From positions 1 through 29,868 of IMG/VR virus record IMGVR_UViG_3300034092_000600: a stretch of DNA of 29,868 nt. The stretch is one strand, 5' to 3'. Position 1 is the first letter of the stretch. Each line of letters opens with the position of its first letter. The position numbers were made by a program, and so were the translations under genes. The notes beneath the pieces are model-generated. The model saw only the letters and a list, made by a program, of their open reading frames with translations. It had not been told where the DNA came from and did no database searches. This DNA comes from a virus. Below, piece by piece: positions 8,554 through 17,442 of this stretch.

Positions 8554-11500
8554 ATGCCTATCCACCGGATTCAGGGGCCTGATGGGAATATTCATCGTAT
8601 CGAAGCCCCAGATGATGCCAGACCCGAAGATGTGATTGCGTTCCTTTCGTCTCAGTTAGGGGCAGAAGACAAACCCGGTAGTGCGTTTGGGCGTGGCCTA
8701 AGTCGTAGCGTTGACATTACCCAGCAAGGTCTTGGTTCTGCGCTAGAGGGTATTGGCCGCTCTACGGGCTTTGGTGGTCTGGAACAGTACGGCGCGGACG
8801 TAGCCGCCAGAAACACCAAGGAACTGGAAGAAGCCGAACAATATGCCACCCGCCGCCAAGATGTCGAAGGCGTAGGTACCGGGCTTAGCTATGCCGGTGA
8901 AACCTTGGCTGAATCCGCCGTGCCTATGGGTATCGGTATTGGTGCTGGTATAGGTGCCGGTGCATTAGCAGGATCAGTTGTTCCCGGAATTGGTACTGTA
9001 GCGGGGGCGGCTATAGGCGCGGCGGGCGCGGCCTTATCCCAGATACCATTGTTCTATGGTTGGAACCGCGAACGCCAGAAGGAAGCTGTACAGCAAGGTA
9101 TCATCCCGGAAGTATCTGAGTCTGCTGCTTTCTTAACGGCTATTCCGCAAGCGGCGCTCGAAGGTATTGCCGATAGACTGCTGATAGGTACCGGTAGGCT
9201 TCTGGTTAAGCCCGGGAGCGGATTGTTCACTGGGTTGGCTAAAGGCGCTGGTGCTGGTGTTGTAACTGAGGTACCCACGGAGATCGGCCAGCAGGTTTTG
9301 GAGCGGGCTCAGGCGGGGTTGCCGCTTGATGACGACGAAGCCATGCAGGAGTATACGGATGCTGCTGTGGGCGCGGGCCTTATCGGCGGTGGTATCGGTG
9401 GTGTTAGCGGCGGTATAAGCGGACGCCGTGGGGCGGCGAAACAAAAGACTGGAGAGGAAGAGGGCGAGACCCAACAGACCACTAGTACGGAGTCAACTAC
9501 TCTTCCGGGGTTTGGGCGTGAAGAAGTTGAACAGCGCCTGCGCACGGCAGCGGGTGAAGATACCCCGAAGGGTCAGGGGCAGGCTCTAGCCGTCTCTAGA
9601 AAACTTAACAACGATATCGCGCTTGGTACCCCAGAAAAACTGGCGGAGAGCGCTGCCTACATTAAAAGTCTTCAGGACCAGATCGAAGCTGGACAAATAC
9701 CGGAAGTGGAGATTGAGCCGCTTCGGCGTACGTTGGCCGAAGCAAGTACGATCCTTAACGAATTTCAAGGAGTTGCTACCACCGCTACCCCTAAAACCAC
9801 GACGGAGACACCAAGTGGACCTGAACAAGATATCCTTGGGGAAACTAGGAAACCTAGAGTTAGAGGACGTAAGCGTGGCGTTCCTCCTGCTGGCGGGGAA
9901 AGTGTCGATGCAGGAGTTACCGACCCAGCTACAGGAACTGCGGGAGCAGGACTGGGAGTTCTTGGTGAATCTGCTGAGCAGGTTGGAAGTGGAAAAGATG
10001 GTAAGCCGGGTACACTAAAGGGCGGCACTACTTCTACTGGGCTTTCGTTTGCACCAGAACCGGTGCCGTACGGAACAAGTACGTGGGACCCCGCGACTAA
10101 CCAAGCTGTGCGGTCTACAGGCGAAAACAGCGTTGTAGATTATTCGGGTCGTAAAATGACGATCCTTAATATCGGCGGTGTCAGAGTGCCGTTTTACTTA
10201 AGCACGGGGCTTGGCGGCAAGAAGGGCGTAGCGGCAGGTAAATGGTATCCTTTCTTCGGTGTCGGTGCGGATGGTTGGATAAACAAAACCAACGACGCAG
10301 AGATAAACAACTACTATGGTAGCCAAGAGCTGCGTGAAGCTGCTGAGCACCTTGACAGCACCGTTGGGGATATCCGCCAAGACAACACTACCCCCCGTGT
10401 AGGTGCTACAGGTCCCCACTGGGATGCCCTTAATGCTGGGTTGACGCCTACAGAAAACGGTGTACCCAACGCCCCAACTGCATTGCGCAGCAACATTGAC
10501 AATGTTCTTGCTCGTCTAAACGCGGCCCGGACTACGGCTAAGACTGTAGCGGAACAACCTAGCGCTGCCGGGGAAGCCTTGGCGCGTGAGTTTCCGAAAG
10601 TACCCCCCGCTGCGCCCGCCGCCATTCCCGAAAACTACCCACTGACAGAGCTTCTCAAGGGCATGGACCCCGCGCTGTTTGATGCGTTCCACGCTGGTGC
10701 GTTGGCTGGGGTAGACTCCACAGACATAAAACCCACGGTGCCTGCTGAACTTTCTGCGGCGGAGAAGAAAGCCTACACCAAGGGGTTTACTGGTGGGTTA
10801 ACCATAGCAACCAGTAAGGTAGACGCCCTTAAGGGGTTTACCGACACCGCCGAGCCTGTAACCGACCCCGTTGCGCCCGCAGTATCTGTTATGGACTTCT
10901 CTCCGCGCTACCGCCCTGCCTTCCAGCGTGGAATGTTGGAAGCCTCTGCGGGTAAAGAACTTTCTGACCAAGCCGAAATAAACAAGAAGCAGCCGGGGTG
11001 GCAGGCCGCGTACAAAGCTGGTTATCAGTTTGGAAAAGATCAGCGTAAGGCTGAAGACACTAATACCGCGCCCACAGCGGCTGCTCCTGAAGTAGTAACC
11101 AAAGCCGCTGCTCCTGAAGTAGTAGCCGAAGCCACCTCACCGGTAGAAGAAGCCATCCAGCCGCCAGCAGCACCGCCCCCGCCCCCACCACCCGGCTCCA
11201 CCGCAGCAGCAGCCGCGCCCCCGCCCCCGCCCCCGCCCCCACCACCCGGCTCCACCGCAGCAGCACCAGCCGCGCCAGCCATAGAAATGGCTATACCCAA
11301 GCTGAACACGATCAAGGGGCTAGTTAATCTATTCACGCGGAACTTTAATAACCGGTTCGCTACTGCTACGGAGATCAGTAACTTCCTTAAGAAGTTTATG
11401 GGCGTTGATGTTCTCCCGGAAAATATGAACCTTGATCGGGCGTTTGAACTTTTTCAAACTAAAAAGAACGCGGCTCAACGTATGTTGGAGCGTAAGTTCT

Positions 11501-14046
11501 TTGACCCTATTGCTGCCGCGCTAAAGCGTGATCGTGTAGACCTTGGAGATTTTGGTCTGTATCTTTTGGCCCGCGCTGCGCCAGACCGCAACCGTATGGT
11601 GCGCGAAGTAAACGCTGCCTTCCCTGAAGGGGGATCGGGTATGGACGACGCTGAAGCCGCTTCCTATATGGCGGACTTCAAAGCCCGGGGTCTCCTGCCA
11701 AAACTGGAACGTGCAGCCAAGATGCACGATGCCTTGGTGGATTTCATGGGCGAAATGCGCGTGCGTTCCGGCATTCTATCCCGTAAAGCGCAGGATGCGC
11801 TACGTAAAGAACAGCCGTTCTACACACCCTTTAAAGGGTTCGCCGTTGCGGGAGATATGCTTACTTCGGACCTACAAGAAGACCCCCACGCAGAAGAAAG
11901 CCGTCAGAAACTTCTGCGCGATAAACGCGGTCTTGGGATGCGAGAGTTTATTAAAGCGAAGGGACGTGACTCTTTGCCGTTCCATCCGCTCTACAACTTA
12001 TTTTACGACGCCGAAACGCTAGTGCGGCGCACGGCTATGAACGATGTTTACACTACTTTTCTTCGTATGGTGGAAGCAAACCCCGAAGGGATGAAAGGTT
12101 TTATACAAGGTATCTACACGGATACGCAGCCTAAAAAGACCACGATAGTAGACAAAGATAACCCTGCGGGCCGTACAATCAACGTTAATATGGCGGAAGA
12201 AGTAATGCGGGATCGCAACCGCTACCATGTGGTTAAGGACAAAGGTGTTACCAAGTATATAGAGTTTAGCGATAGCGAAGCAGGGTTGGCGGCGCAGCGT
12301 CTGTTTACTAACTTGCAGCCAGAGCAGGTGGGGCAGGTGTTGGGGGCTATTACCGGCATTAACAATGTGCTCAAGGCTATGCTCACCTACCGTAACCCGA
12401 TCTATCTCTCTATTGTGGCTCCGCTGCGCGATACGCTTGATGCTGTGGCAACGGCTATGCTGAACAGGAACATTAAAGGTTCTCCAGCGTACAAGAAAAA
12501 ACTGGTCCGCAAAGTAGTGGCGTATTCTACGCAGGTCGCTACGTGGCGTACTGTTACTCGCTATCTGTTAAATCGTGAACCCGTGCCCGGGCAAGAAAAC
12601 CTTACTGTCATGCTGGAACAAATGCTGACAGACGGCGGCGCACCTATGGGTATTGCGTTCCGTACCGCACAAGATCGCGCTTCCGCTGCTATAAAGGACC
12701 TTGATTGGTTCCGTAGACGGCAAGAAGGTAACTCGTTAGCGGTTGCCCGCGAAGGCGCGAAGAAGTTAGGGCGCTTCTTTGACCATTGGGCTGAGATCAA
12801 CGATCTGGTGCCGCGCTTCGCAACTTATCGCGCTGCTATAGAGGAAGGGCTTACCGGGCCCCAAGCGGCGTCACTCGCCTTGGACTCGTCGTTAAATCTT
12901 ACACGGCGCGGTGAGATGTCTATGCTGATGGATAACATATTCCCGTTCTTTAGCGCCAGCGTTGAAGGTAGCCGCAAGGTGAAGCGTATTGTTACGAACC
13001 CTAAAACCATGGTGCAGGTTGTGGGGGGTATGATCGCAATCGGTATGATGGAATCCCTTGCAAACGCCACCATGGGGGGCGACGAAGACGACGACGGTAC
13101 CCCTGACTATCTTGATATTAACCCGGGTAAGAAAATGACTCACCTTACCCTTTATTACGGTGGCGGCGGCGACGATTACGTGAGCATCCCGATAGGGCAG
13201 ATGCTGGGGTACTTTAAGTATGTCGGCAGCAAAATCACCGATACATGGCTGGGAACGCAGTCAGGGGAAGAGGCTGGCGCTGCTATTCTATCGGCGGGCG
13301 CTGACGTAGTTGGGGGGCTTGTTGGGTTGCTTTCTCCTGCGCGTGTTATGGGGGGAGACCTTGAACGGACCCTTGTTTCGTTAACCCCGCTCTGGGGTAG
13401 GCCGATTACTGACCTTGCAATAAACCAGAACTATTTTGGTGTACCCATATATCAACCAGAGCGTGATGATACTGGCCCCGCAGCCGAACTAGGCCGCGCC
13501 ACAACCGGCGAAATGTGGAAGTCTATTGCGCGTGGTATCAACCAGATGACAGGTGGATCACCTGCTACAGGCGGCTACGTTAACTTCCAACCTGAAGTGT
13601 ATAAATACATCTTGCAGACCTACCTTGGCGGCTGGTCGCGGTTGGGCAAACAGGTTCTAGATTTTTCAGAAGAACCGTCAGCGGGCAAAGTGCCTATCGT
13701 GCGTGGCTTCCTTGGGGACGGTTTTGATTACATACCGCAGAACAAGTACCAGAAGAACACCGCTGCACTGGAAAAGATTGTCTCCCGTATAGACAAACTT
13801 AGTGATGCCCAGCTTCAGTTGGAAGTAAGACGCAACCCTGTTGCGCTCGACCCCCGTGTGATCTCCGCTTACGAAGATACGAACAGGACGATTCAACAGC
13901 TCTATAAGCAACGTCGGGAAGACTTGCGCACTGAAAACTTAAGCGCCGACGACAAGAAAGCCCTGCTTGAATACTACCGCGCTGAAATGAACAAACTGCA
14001 AAGCGCCTTCAATTACGTTTACGACGCCGTGGAAGAAGGGCGATAA
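8554..14046 (+). CDS. giant multidomain virion (ejection-type) protein with LPD38-like region
   Basis: This 1830-residue protein is the largest in the window. Residues 1-35 carry a small domain with the pattern IHRIQGPDGNIHRIEAPDDA. Gly/Ala hydrophobic segments lie at about 121-165 and 271-290. A compact unknown domain sits at about 494-608 (VPFYLSTGLGGKKGV, then WYPFFGVG). Four A-[FY]-x-x-G-type units occur near residues 710, 740, 787 and 819. A Pro/Ala linker at about 869-910 separates the helical C-terminal half. There, residues about 1280-1480 (NPIYLSIVAPLRD ... LTRRGEMSMLMDNIFPFFSA) resemble the Large Polyvalent Protein associated domain LPD38, and a hydrophobic helix follows at about 1484-1500. 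Such proteins are thought to be packaged and ejected with the DNA. No transglycosylase, polymerase or protease motif was recognised. It is the last gene of the + strand block. Confidence 0.75.
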   Translation: MPIHRIQGPDGNIHRIEAPDDARPEDVIAFLSSQLGAEDKPGSAFGRGLSRSVDITQQGLGSALEGIGRSTGFGGLEQYGADVAARNTKELEEAEQYATRRQDVEGVGTGLSYAGETLAESAVPMGIGIGAGIGAGALAGSVVPGIGTVAGAAIGAAGAALSQIPLFYGWNRERQKEAVQQGIIPEVSESAAFLTAIPQAALEGIADRLLIGTGRLLVKPGSGLFTGLAKGAGAGVVTEVPTEIGQQVLERAQAGLPLDDDEAMQEYTDAAVGAGLIGGGIGGVSGGISGRRGAAKQKTGEEEGETQQTTSTESTTLPGFGREEVEQRLRTAAGEDTPKGQGQALAVSRKLNNDIALGTPEKLAESAAYIKSLQDQIEAGQIPEVEIEPLRRTLAEASTILNEFQGVATTATPKTTTETPSGPEQDILGETRKPRVRGRKRGVPPAGGESVDAGVTDPATGTAGAGLGVLGESAEQVGSGKDGKPGTLKGGTTSTGLSFAPEPVPYGTSTWDPATNQAVRSTGENSVVDYSGRKMTILNIGGVRVPFYLSTGLGGKKGVAAGKWYPFFGVGADGWINKTNDAEINNYYGSQELREAAEHLDSTVGDIRQDNTTPRVGATGPHWDALNAGLTPTENGVPNAPTALRSNIDNVLARLNAARTTAKTVAEQPSAAGEALAREFPKVPPAAPAAIPENYPLTELLKGMDPALFDAFHAGALAGVDSTDIKPTVPAELSAAEKKAYTKGFTGGLTIATSKVDALKGFTDTAEPVTDPVAPAVSVMDFSPRYRPAFQRGMLEASAGKELSDQAEINKKQPGWQAAYKAGYQFGKDQRKAEDTNTAPTAAAPEVVTKAAAPEVVAEATSPVEEAIQPPAAPPPPPPPGSTAAAAAPPPPPPPPPPGSTAAAPAAPAIEMAIPKLNTIKGLVNLFTRNFNNRFATATEISNFLKKFMGVDVLPENMNLDRAFELFQTKKNAAQRMLERKFFDPIAAALKRDRVDLGDFGLYLLARAAPDRNRMVREVNAAFPEGGSGMDDAEAASYMADFKARGLLPKLERAAKMHDALVDFMGEMRVRSGILSRKAQDALRKEQPFYTPFKGFAVAGDMLTSDLQEDPHAEESRQKLLRDKRGLGMREFIKAKGRDSLPFHPLYNLFYDAETLVRRTAMNDVYTTFLRMVEANPEGMKGFIQGIYTDTQPKKTTIVDKDNPAGRTINVNMAEEVMRDRNRYHVVKDKGVTKYIEFSDSEAGLAAQRLFTNLQPEQVGQVLGAITGINNVLKAMLTYRNPIYLSIVAPLRDTLDAVATAMLNRNIKGSPAYKKKLVRKVVAYSTQVATWRTVTRYLLNREPVPGQENLTVMLEQMLTDGGAPMGIAFRTAQDRASAAIKDLDWFRRRQEGNSLAVAREGAKKLGRFFDHWAEINDLVPRFATYRAAIEEGLTGPQAASLALDSSLNLTRRGEMSMLMDNIFPFFSASVEGSRKVKRIVTNPKTMVQVVGGMIAIGMMESLANATMGGDEDDDGTPDYLDINPGKKMTHLTLYYGGGGDDYVSIPIGQMLGYFKYVGSKITDTWLGTQSGEEAGAAILSAGADVVGGLVGLLSPARVMGGDLERTLVSLTPLWGRPITDLAINQNYFGVPIYQPERDDTGPAAELGRATTGEMWKSIARGINQMTGGSPATGGYVNFQPEVYKYILQTYLGGWSRLGKQVLDFSEEPSAGKVPIVRGFLGDGFDYIPQNKYQKNTAALEKIVSRIDKLSDAQLQLEVRRNPVALDPRVISAYEDTNRTIQQLYKQRREDLRTENLSADDKKALLEYYRAEMNKLQSAFNYVYDAVEEGR
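11173..11265 (+). repeat. two perfect 39-nt direct repeats in a proline linker
   Basis: The 39-nt sequence at 11173-11211 is repeated exactly at 11227-11265, an offset of 54 nt (18 codons), so the reading frame is kept. It encodes a run of prolines followed by GSTAAA. The units are rich in CCG/CCC codons, and the linker is expected to be extended and flexible. A shorter repeat just upstream (encoding AAPEVV, near 11079-11124) belongs to the same low-complexity zone. Confidence 0.9.
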
Positions 14047-14075
14047 AAAGACCCCCGCCAGTTTCCCGACGAGGG
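14043..14075 (-). terminator. intrinsic terminator for the right-hand (- strand) genes
   Basis: Read on the - strand, the arms CCCUCGUC (14075-14068) and GGCGGGGG (14059-14052) form an 8-bp stem with an 8-nt loop, followed by UCUUUUUAU. Two of the pairs are G-U. On the + strand the same positions become A-C mismatches, so the structure works only for - strand transcripts. It lies about 230 nt beyond the primase-helicase stop and abuts the end of the giant virion gene, so it separates the two opposing blocks. Confidence 0.7.
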
Positions 14076-14098
14076 CCAGTTTGACCAACAACAACCAA

Positions 14099-14116
14099 CG
14101 AGAGGAGCAACTCTCG
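14099..14116. terminator. short perfect hairpin in the convergent intergenic region
   Basis: CGAGAG (14099-14104) and CTCTCG (14111-14116) form a perfect 6-bp stem around the loop GAGCAA. There is no U-tract on either strand, so it is a weak candidate for ending the + strand virion transcript or for protecting an RNA 3' end. The rest of 14047-14304 shows no tRNA or clear signal apart from the terminator at 14043-14075 and one doubtful small reading frame. Confidence 0.3.
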
Positions 14117-14129
14117 CGGTAAAACTACC

Positions 14130-14324
14130 TTACATGCGCCAGACGCGCAAGCCCCTTATACCTTCTACGATAACCACTTTGGTAAGAACCTTTATTCGTA
14201 GGCGGTTCGTAGTGCAAAGTAGTTCCCGTTTGGCTCGCACTGGGTCCAAGCACGGTAGGAAAAAAGACCAACCCCGCTTAAATGTCTTCCAGTTAATGTC
14301 GTAGTTAACCTTCTCCAGCTGCAT
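14130..14324 (-). CDS. possible small basic protein (doubtful)
   Basis: A 64-residue frame starts inside the last codons of the primase-helicase gene and runs through most of the convergent intergenic region. Its product is basic and ends in a beta-like stretch, KVVIVEGIRGLRVWRM. The overlapping start resembles the coupling seen elsewhere in this operon, and the terminator lies beyond its stop. There is no good ribosome site and no family is recognised, so it may be chance. Confidence 0.3.
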   Translation of the reverse strand: MQLEKVNYDINWKTFKRGWSFFLPCLDPVRAKRELLCTTNRLRIKVLTKVVIVEGIRGLRVWRM

Positions 14325-17145
14325 TTTCAGCTTCCGTAAAAGGGGGCCTAGACAAGAACTCTGGGTGCAGCATATCCAACGTCATGCAATACACAGAAGG
14401 TGTAACAATCTGCATGCCCTTGGACAGCCGCTTGTTTTCCATTTTGAGCATAATGCCCTTGGCCTTAAGTTCCTTGATCGTTTCTTTGTAGTTGATCTGG
14501 TACTTCACGCAGTCTTCTTTGAACGGCTTGATAGAGATAAACATCTTATTGGTATCAGGTTCCTGCCGGATCATAAGCTCGCCCTTGGGCTCCAACGTGG
14601 GCAGCGGTTCAAACCCAGTCCTTCCATCTAGCTCGCTTTTCACAACGACATAGTTCTGCATATGTCGGTTCAAGAACTCTGCAATAACCGCAGACACGTT
14701 GCTTATAGGCGGCGCTACGTCATCTCGCATATCTGTAAGCATGTTGGTGGCCCACAGGTAGATAGCCTTCATATCCCAGTCGATCAGACCAAGGCGCTTG
14801 GCGATCCTGCCCCCTGTAATGTTAGCGGCCAAGGCAGCAGACCAGATACGTTCGCGCTGTGTCAGCTTAAGTTCCCGGTCAATCTTGGCTTGGGTAGCCA
14901 GCAGGATGCCCTTGGCTTCCTCTAGGTTCTTCACCAACCAGTCTACGTAGATAAGACCAGCGTGGCCGTAGTTCTCCATAAGCTGGTGGTCGAACATCTG
15001 CTTGGCTATCGCCGGGTCAACCGCATCGCTGTAATCAACCTTGTACTCTATAAGGCGCATCATCTCGCCGTCTGGGTTGCGCTTACCTAACGACATCTTT
15101 TCGTAGAACGACGCATTAGAACTGCACGGCGATATGCAAGCCCACGAAGTCAGGTTGAGGCGCATTTCGTTCGTAGACTGCTTGAGCCGGTCCTTACCGC
15201 GCCCTTGGGACATGCAGTAGGCCAGTTCAGAGAAGTCTGCGGCGCTCATGTTGGTTAGTTCGTCCACGGCAAATGGTAGGTTATTCATAAGACCCAGACG
15301 CAGGATCTTGGCGTTCAAAGTATCCGCCTTGACCGCGCACAGTAGTCTGGGGTGGCCGTAGACGCTGTTACTCATGTGTAGGGCAGTAGTCTTGCCCGTA
15401 CCCGAACGGGAGTTAATCAAGTTGATGATAACACCGCTCTGCCCCAAGAACTTAAGCAGCGGAGAACCGAAGGCAGACAGGGCGGCGAAGGCGTTGGGTT
15501 CCAGACCCGGCCTACCGTACAGGTTGAAGACTTCCTTCCACTTATCTAAGCTGCCCGTAGGTACCATCCATTCGGCTAGCTTCTTGGTAACAGACGACGG
15601 TGGGCTATGGTACGTCCCGTCCGCGCTGATTTCTCTGTCTCCGATGATGAACTTGCTGTCGTTGTCAGCCCAACCAAATTGAAGTCTCATTTGTTCTGCC
15701 TTTCCTCTGTTTTGCATACTGTTAATTGACGCTATTACGTAGTCTATAACCATGGTGAACTGCTTAGACGGGCACACCACACCCCGTGCGGCCAGTACGC
15801 CGCCTAGTTCGTCTCTCTTCATTACGATCTTATTTGAGACTGTAAATTCTCTTATCCCGTCGCAGGGCGTGTGCAGTCGCATGACCACTACGTCGCCTTC
15901 TTGTGGGTCCACCATACGCTTCACGACATACAGGTCGTTGTGGTAGACAAGGATAGGCTCGGCTTCCTCGTCTTTCTTAACAAGATAAATGCCGCCCTTT
16001 ACCCCACGTGCATACGGCTTGGGATACTTGGGTATACTGTAGGTCTTACCTTGCGTACCGTCCTCGGTCTCCTCGACAACGGTGTTATCGGCGTCTGTGG
16101 CCTCTGCCAGTTCCTTACCCAGCATGATCGGGCCGGTAATCTTGCCCTTGAACTGACAGCCCTTGCAGCCACCCGCGTTATTCTTCTCAAACTCCTTGCA
16201 CCCTTGCGGGCCACCGATGTGCTGTATCTTCCGCTCAGTCTTATCTGGGGCGTAGTCGGGGTAACCCTCAGACAACGTATGTATAGCGGTGTCTTTGTCA
16301 GTGCAGAACTTGGCTACGGACAGGGCGTTGAACCAGCGCGATTCTGGCAGCGTGGCGCGGTTCTCGTAGCAGTCCCATAGCTGCTGGCAACCTTCGCCCT
16401 TGGCGCTACGGCGCATAATCTTGGTAAAACTTTTGTTAATGTTCTCCTGCGAAGCCTTAGCGAACTCACTAATCTCGCGTTCTGGTGGGGTGACCAGTGA
16501 CCGTTCTTTGTCCTTTATACCTAGGAGAGCCTTGAACTTCCCGAACTCTACGGGGGCACCTTCGCTCAACACCGTTACTTCTGCCGGTGGGTTGTCCTTG
16601 AAGTTCAACGTGCCGGGTATACGCAGCACGCGAGCCACTTCGAAGACTGCTGGGTCAACGTAGAGTTCATGGGTATTGCAAAGCTCACGTAGCCGGTCAG
16701 CCACAGGCTCCCATTGTTCCCGGGTGATCTCCTCAGTAAGCGGCCAGTATACGTGTACCCCTCGGCCCGAATTGACGAGAATAGGCTTGGGCAAACCGAC
16801 CAGCTTACAGAACCGCTTTAGTTCCTCTAGTGCTGTAGGTTGGTCGATGTACCCATCTGGTTTGCCAGTCTTCTCGTCAACTCGGGCCTTGGTCTCCCCA
16901 CAATCTATGTCCAGCCAGAAGGCTTTAAGCGCCTTGACGTTGTCCTTCTTGCGGCTACCAGCTTCAGTATACTTGGCAACACCGAAGAATACGTTACGCT
17001 CCTGCGCCATAAACTCGGCAGCTATTGCGTCTACTTCTTCCCTATCCTGCGTAAACTTCTGAACTACAGCCTTATCCTTGATCCCTATAACAGCAAACCA
17101 CCCCTCGGGGGGCTGCACGGCAGTAAGGAGATCAAATTCGGACAT
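14305..17145 (-). CDS. primase-helicase: AEP-like primase plus DUF927-type ATPase
   Basis: The protein combines an archaeo-eukaryotic-type primase with a helicase-like ATPase, so it probably unwinds and primes phage DNA. Using the ATG at 17145 (946 residues), the primase motifs are FWLDID (D79 and D81), SGRGVHVYW (about 126-134, H131) and VDPAVFEVARVLRIPGT (about 163-179). A Cys-rich stretch containing C..C (CKEFEKNNAGGCKGCQFKGK) links to the ATPase domain. This has a Walker A SGTGKTT (Lys near 585) and Walker B PFAVDE (near 623-629), as in DUF927 proteins. A GTG at 17169 would add eight residues, but a 7-bp hairpin spans it; the ATG is preferred. It is the last confident gene of its transcript, downstream of the HTH and SSB-like genes. 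Confidence 0.88.
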   Translation of the reverse strand: MSEFDLLTAVQPPEGWFAVIGIKDKAVVQKFTQDREEVDAIAAEFMAQERNVFFGVAKYTEAGSRKKDNVKALKAFWLDIDCGETKARVDEKTGKPDGYIDQPTALEELKRFCKLVGLPKPILVNSGRGVHVYWPLTEEITREQWEPVADRLRELCNTHELYVDPAVFEVARVLRIPGTLNFKDNPPAEVTVLSEGAPVEFGKFKALLGIKDKERSLVTPPEREISEFAKASQENINKSFTKIMRRSAKGEGCQQLWDCYENRATLPESRWFNALSVAKFCTDKDTAIHTLSEGYPDYAPDKTERKIQHIGGPQGCKEFEKNNAGGCKGCQFKGKITGPIMLGKELAEATDADNTVVEETEDGTQGKTYSIPKYPKPYARGVKGGIYLVKKDEEAEPILVYHNDLYVVKRMVDPQEGDVVVMRLHTPCDGIREFTVSNKIVMKRDELGGVLAARGVVCPSKQFTMVIDYVIASINSMQNRGKAEQMRLQFGWADNDSKFIIGDREISADGTYHSPPSSVTKKLAEWMVPTGSLDKWKEVFNLYGRPGLEPNAFAALSAFGSPLLKFLGQSGVIINLINSRSGTGKTTALHMSNSVYGHPRLLCAVKADTLNAKILRLGLMNNLPFAVDELTNMSAADFSELAYCMSQGRGKDRLKQSTNEMRLNLTSWACISPCSSNASFYEKMSLGKRNPDGEMMRLIEYKVDYSDAVDPAIAKQMFDHQLMENYGHAGLIYVDWLVKNLEEAKGILLATQAKIDRELKLTQRERIWSAALAANITGGRIAKRLGLIDWDMKAIYLWATNMLTDMRDDVAPPISNVSAVIAEFLNRHMQNYVVVKSELDGRTGFEPLPTLEPKGELMIRQEPDTNKMFISIKPFKEDCVKYQINYKETIKELKAKGIMLKMENKRLSKGMQIVTPSVYCMTLDMLHPEFLSRPPFTEAENAAGEG

Positions 17146-17156
17146 GGGTGCTCGTT

Positions 17157-17174
17157 CGGAAGTTTGCACTTCCG
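17157..17174 (-). other. hairpin with GCAA loop in the leader of the primase-helicase gene
   Basis: On the - strand CGGAAGU and ACUUCCG pair perfectly (7 bp) around the GNRA-type loop GCAA. It lies 11 nt before the ATG at 17145 and covers the alternative GTG at 17169. Its 5' arm contains the GGAAG that could otherwise act as a ribosome site, so it may control translation or process the RNA. Confidence 0.55.
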
Positions 17175-17200
17175 GCCACTAAGGGGTTTGTTAGGCGTTG

Positions 17201-17440
17201 TTATTTGGGGGCAGTGATATTGTTATAGTAGGCCGTAACTTGTCGGCTTACCGCAGGCTTGGGACTATGCGTCCCGCAAAACCAGTTGTAAACCGTCTGT
17301 CTACTGACGCTCAGCTTGGCGGCGACTAGGGACACAGGAATATTGTTTTTCATACAAACCCTCCCCAGTCGTACGCCAAGCATCCGTGCGTCTGCCTTCT
17401 TATTCAACCCTATCAGCCGCGCACTATAGCCATAAATCAT
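17201..17440 (-). CDS. small helix-turn-helix DNA-binding protein
   Basis: A 79-residue protein begins at the ATG at 17440, three nt after the stop of the SSB-like gene; an upstream TTG at 17461 is less likely. Residues about 23-70 contain an Xre-like HTH: LGRVCMKNNIPVSLVAAKL is the first part and SVSRQTVYNWF the recognition helix, followed by a short GTHSPKPA loop. The N-terminal MIYGYSARLIG is of a type seen in other aquatic phages. Location between the SSB-like and primase-helicase genes suggests a transcription regulator of the replication genes or an origin-binding factor. The two dyad sites at 18814 and 27932 are possible targets, but this link is inference. Confidence 0.75.
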   Translation of the reverse strand: MIYGYSARLIGLNKKADARMLGVRLGRVCMKNNIPVSLVAAKLSVSRQTVYNWFCGTHSPKPAVSRQVTAYYNNITAPK

Positions 17441-17442
17441 GG

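Noticed and set aside
9133-9474. 113-codon frame opposite the giant virion gene
   Set aside because: It lies wholly within a well-supported gene on the other strand, shows no domain and has no neighbouring gene on its strand.
11040-11336. Gly-rich frames on the - strand
   Set aside because: They are the antisense of the Pro/Ala linker codons; the glycine runs follow from the CCC/CCG repeats.
14047-14304. Possible tRNA in the convergent intergenic region
   Set aside because: A GGTTCG sequence occurs near 14202, but no cloverleaf with acceptor and anticodon stems can be drawn around it on either strand.
16676-17062. 128-codon + strand frame opposite the primase-helicase gene
   Set aside because: The - strand frame has clear catalytic motifs here; the opposite frame is Ser/Leu-rich with no recognisable features.
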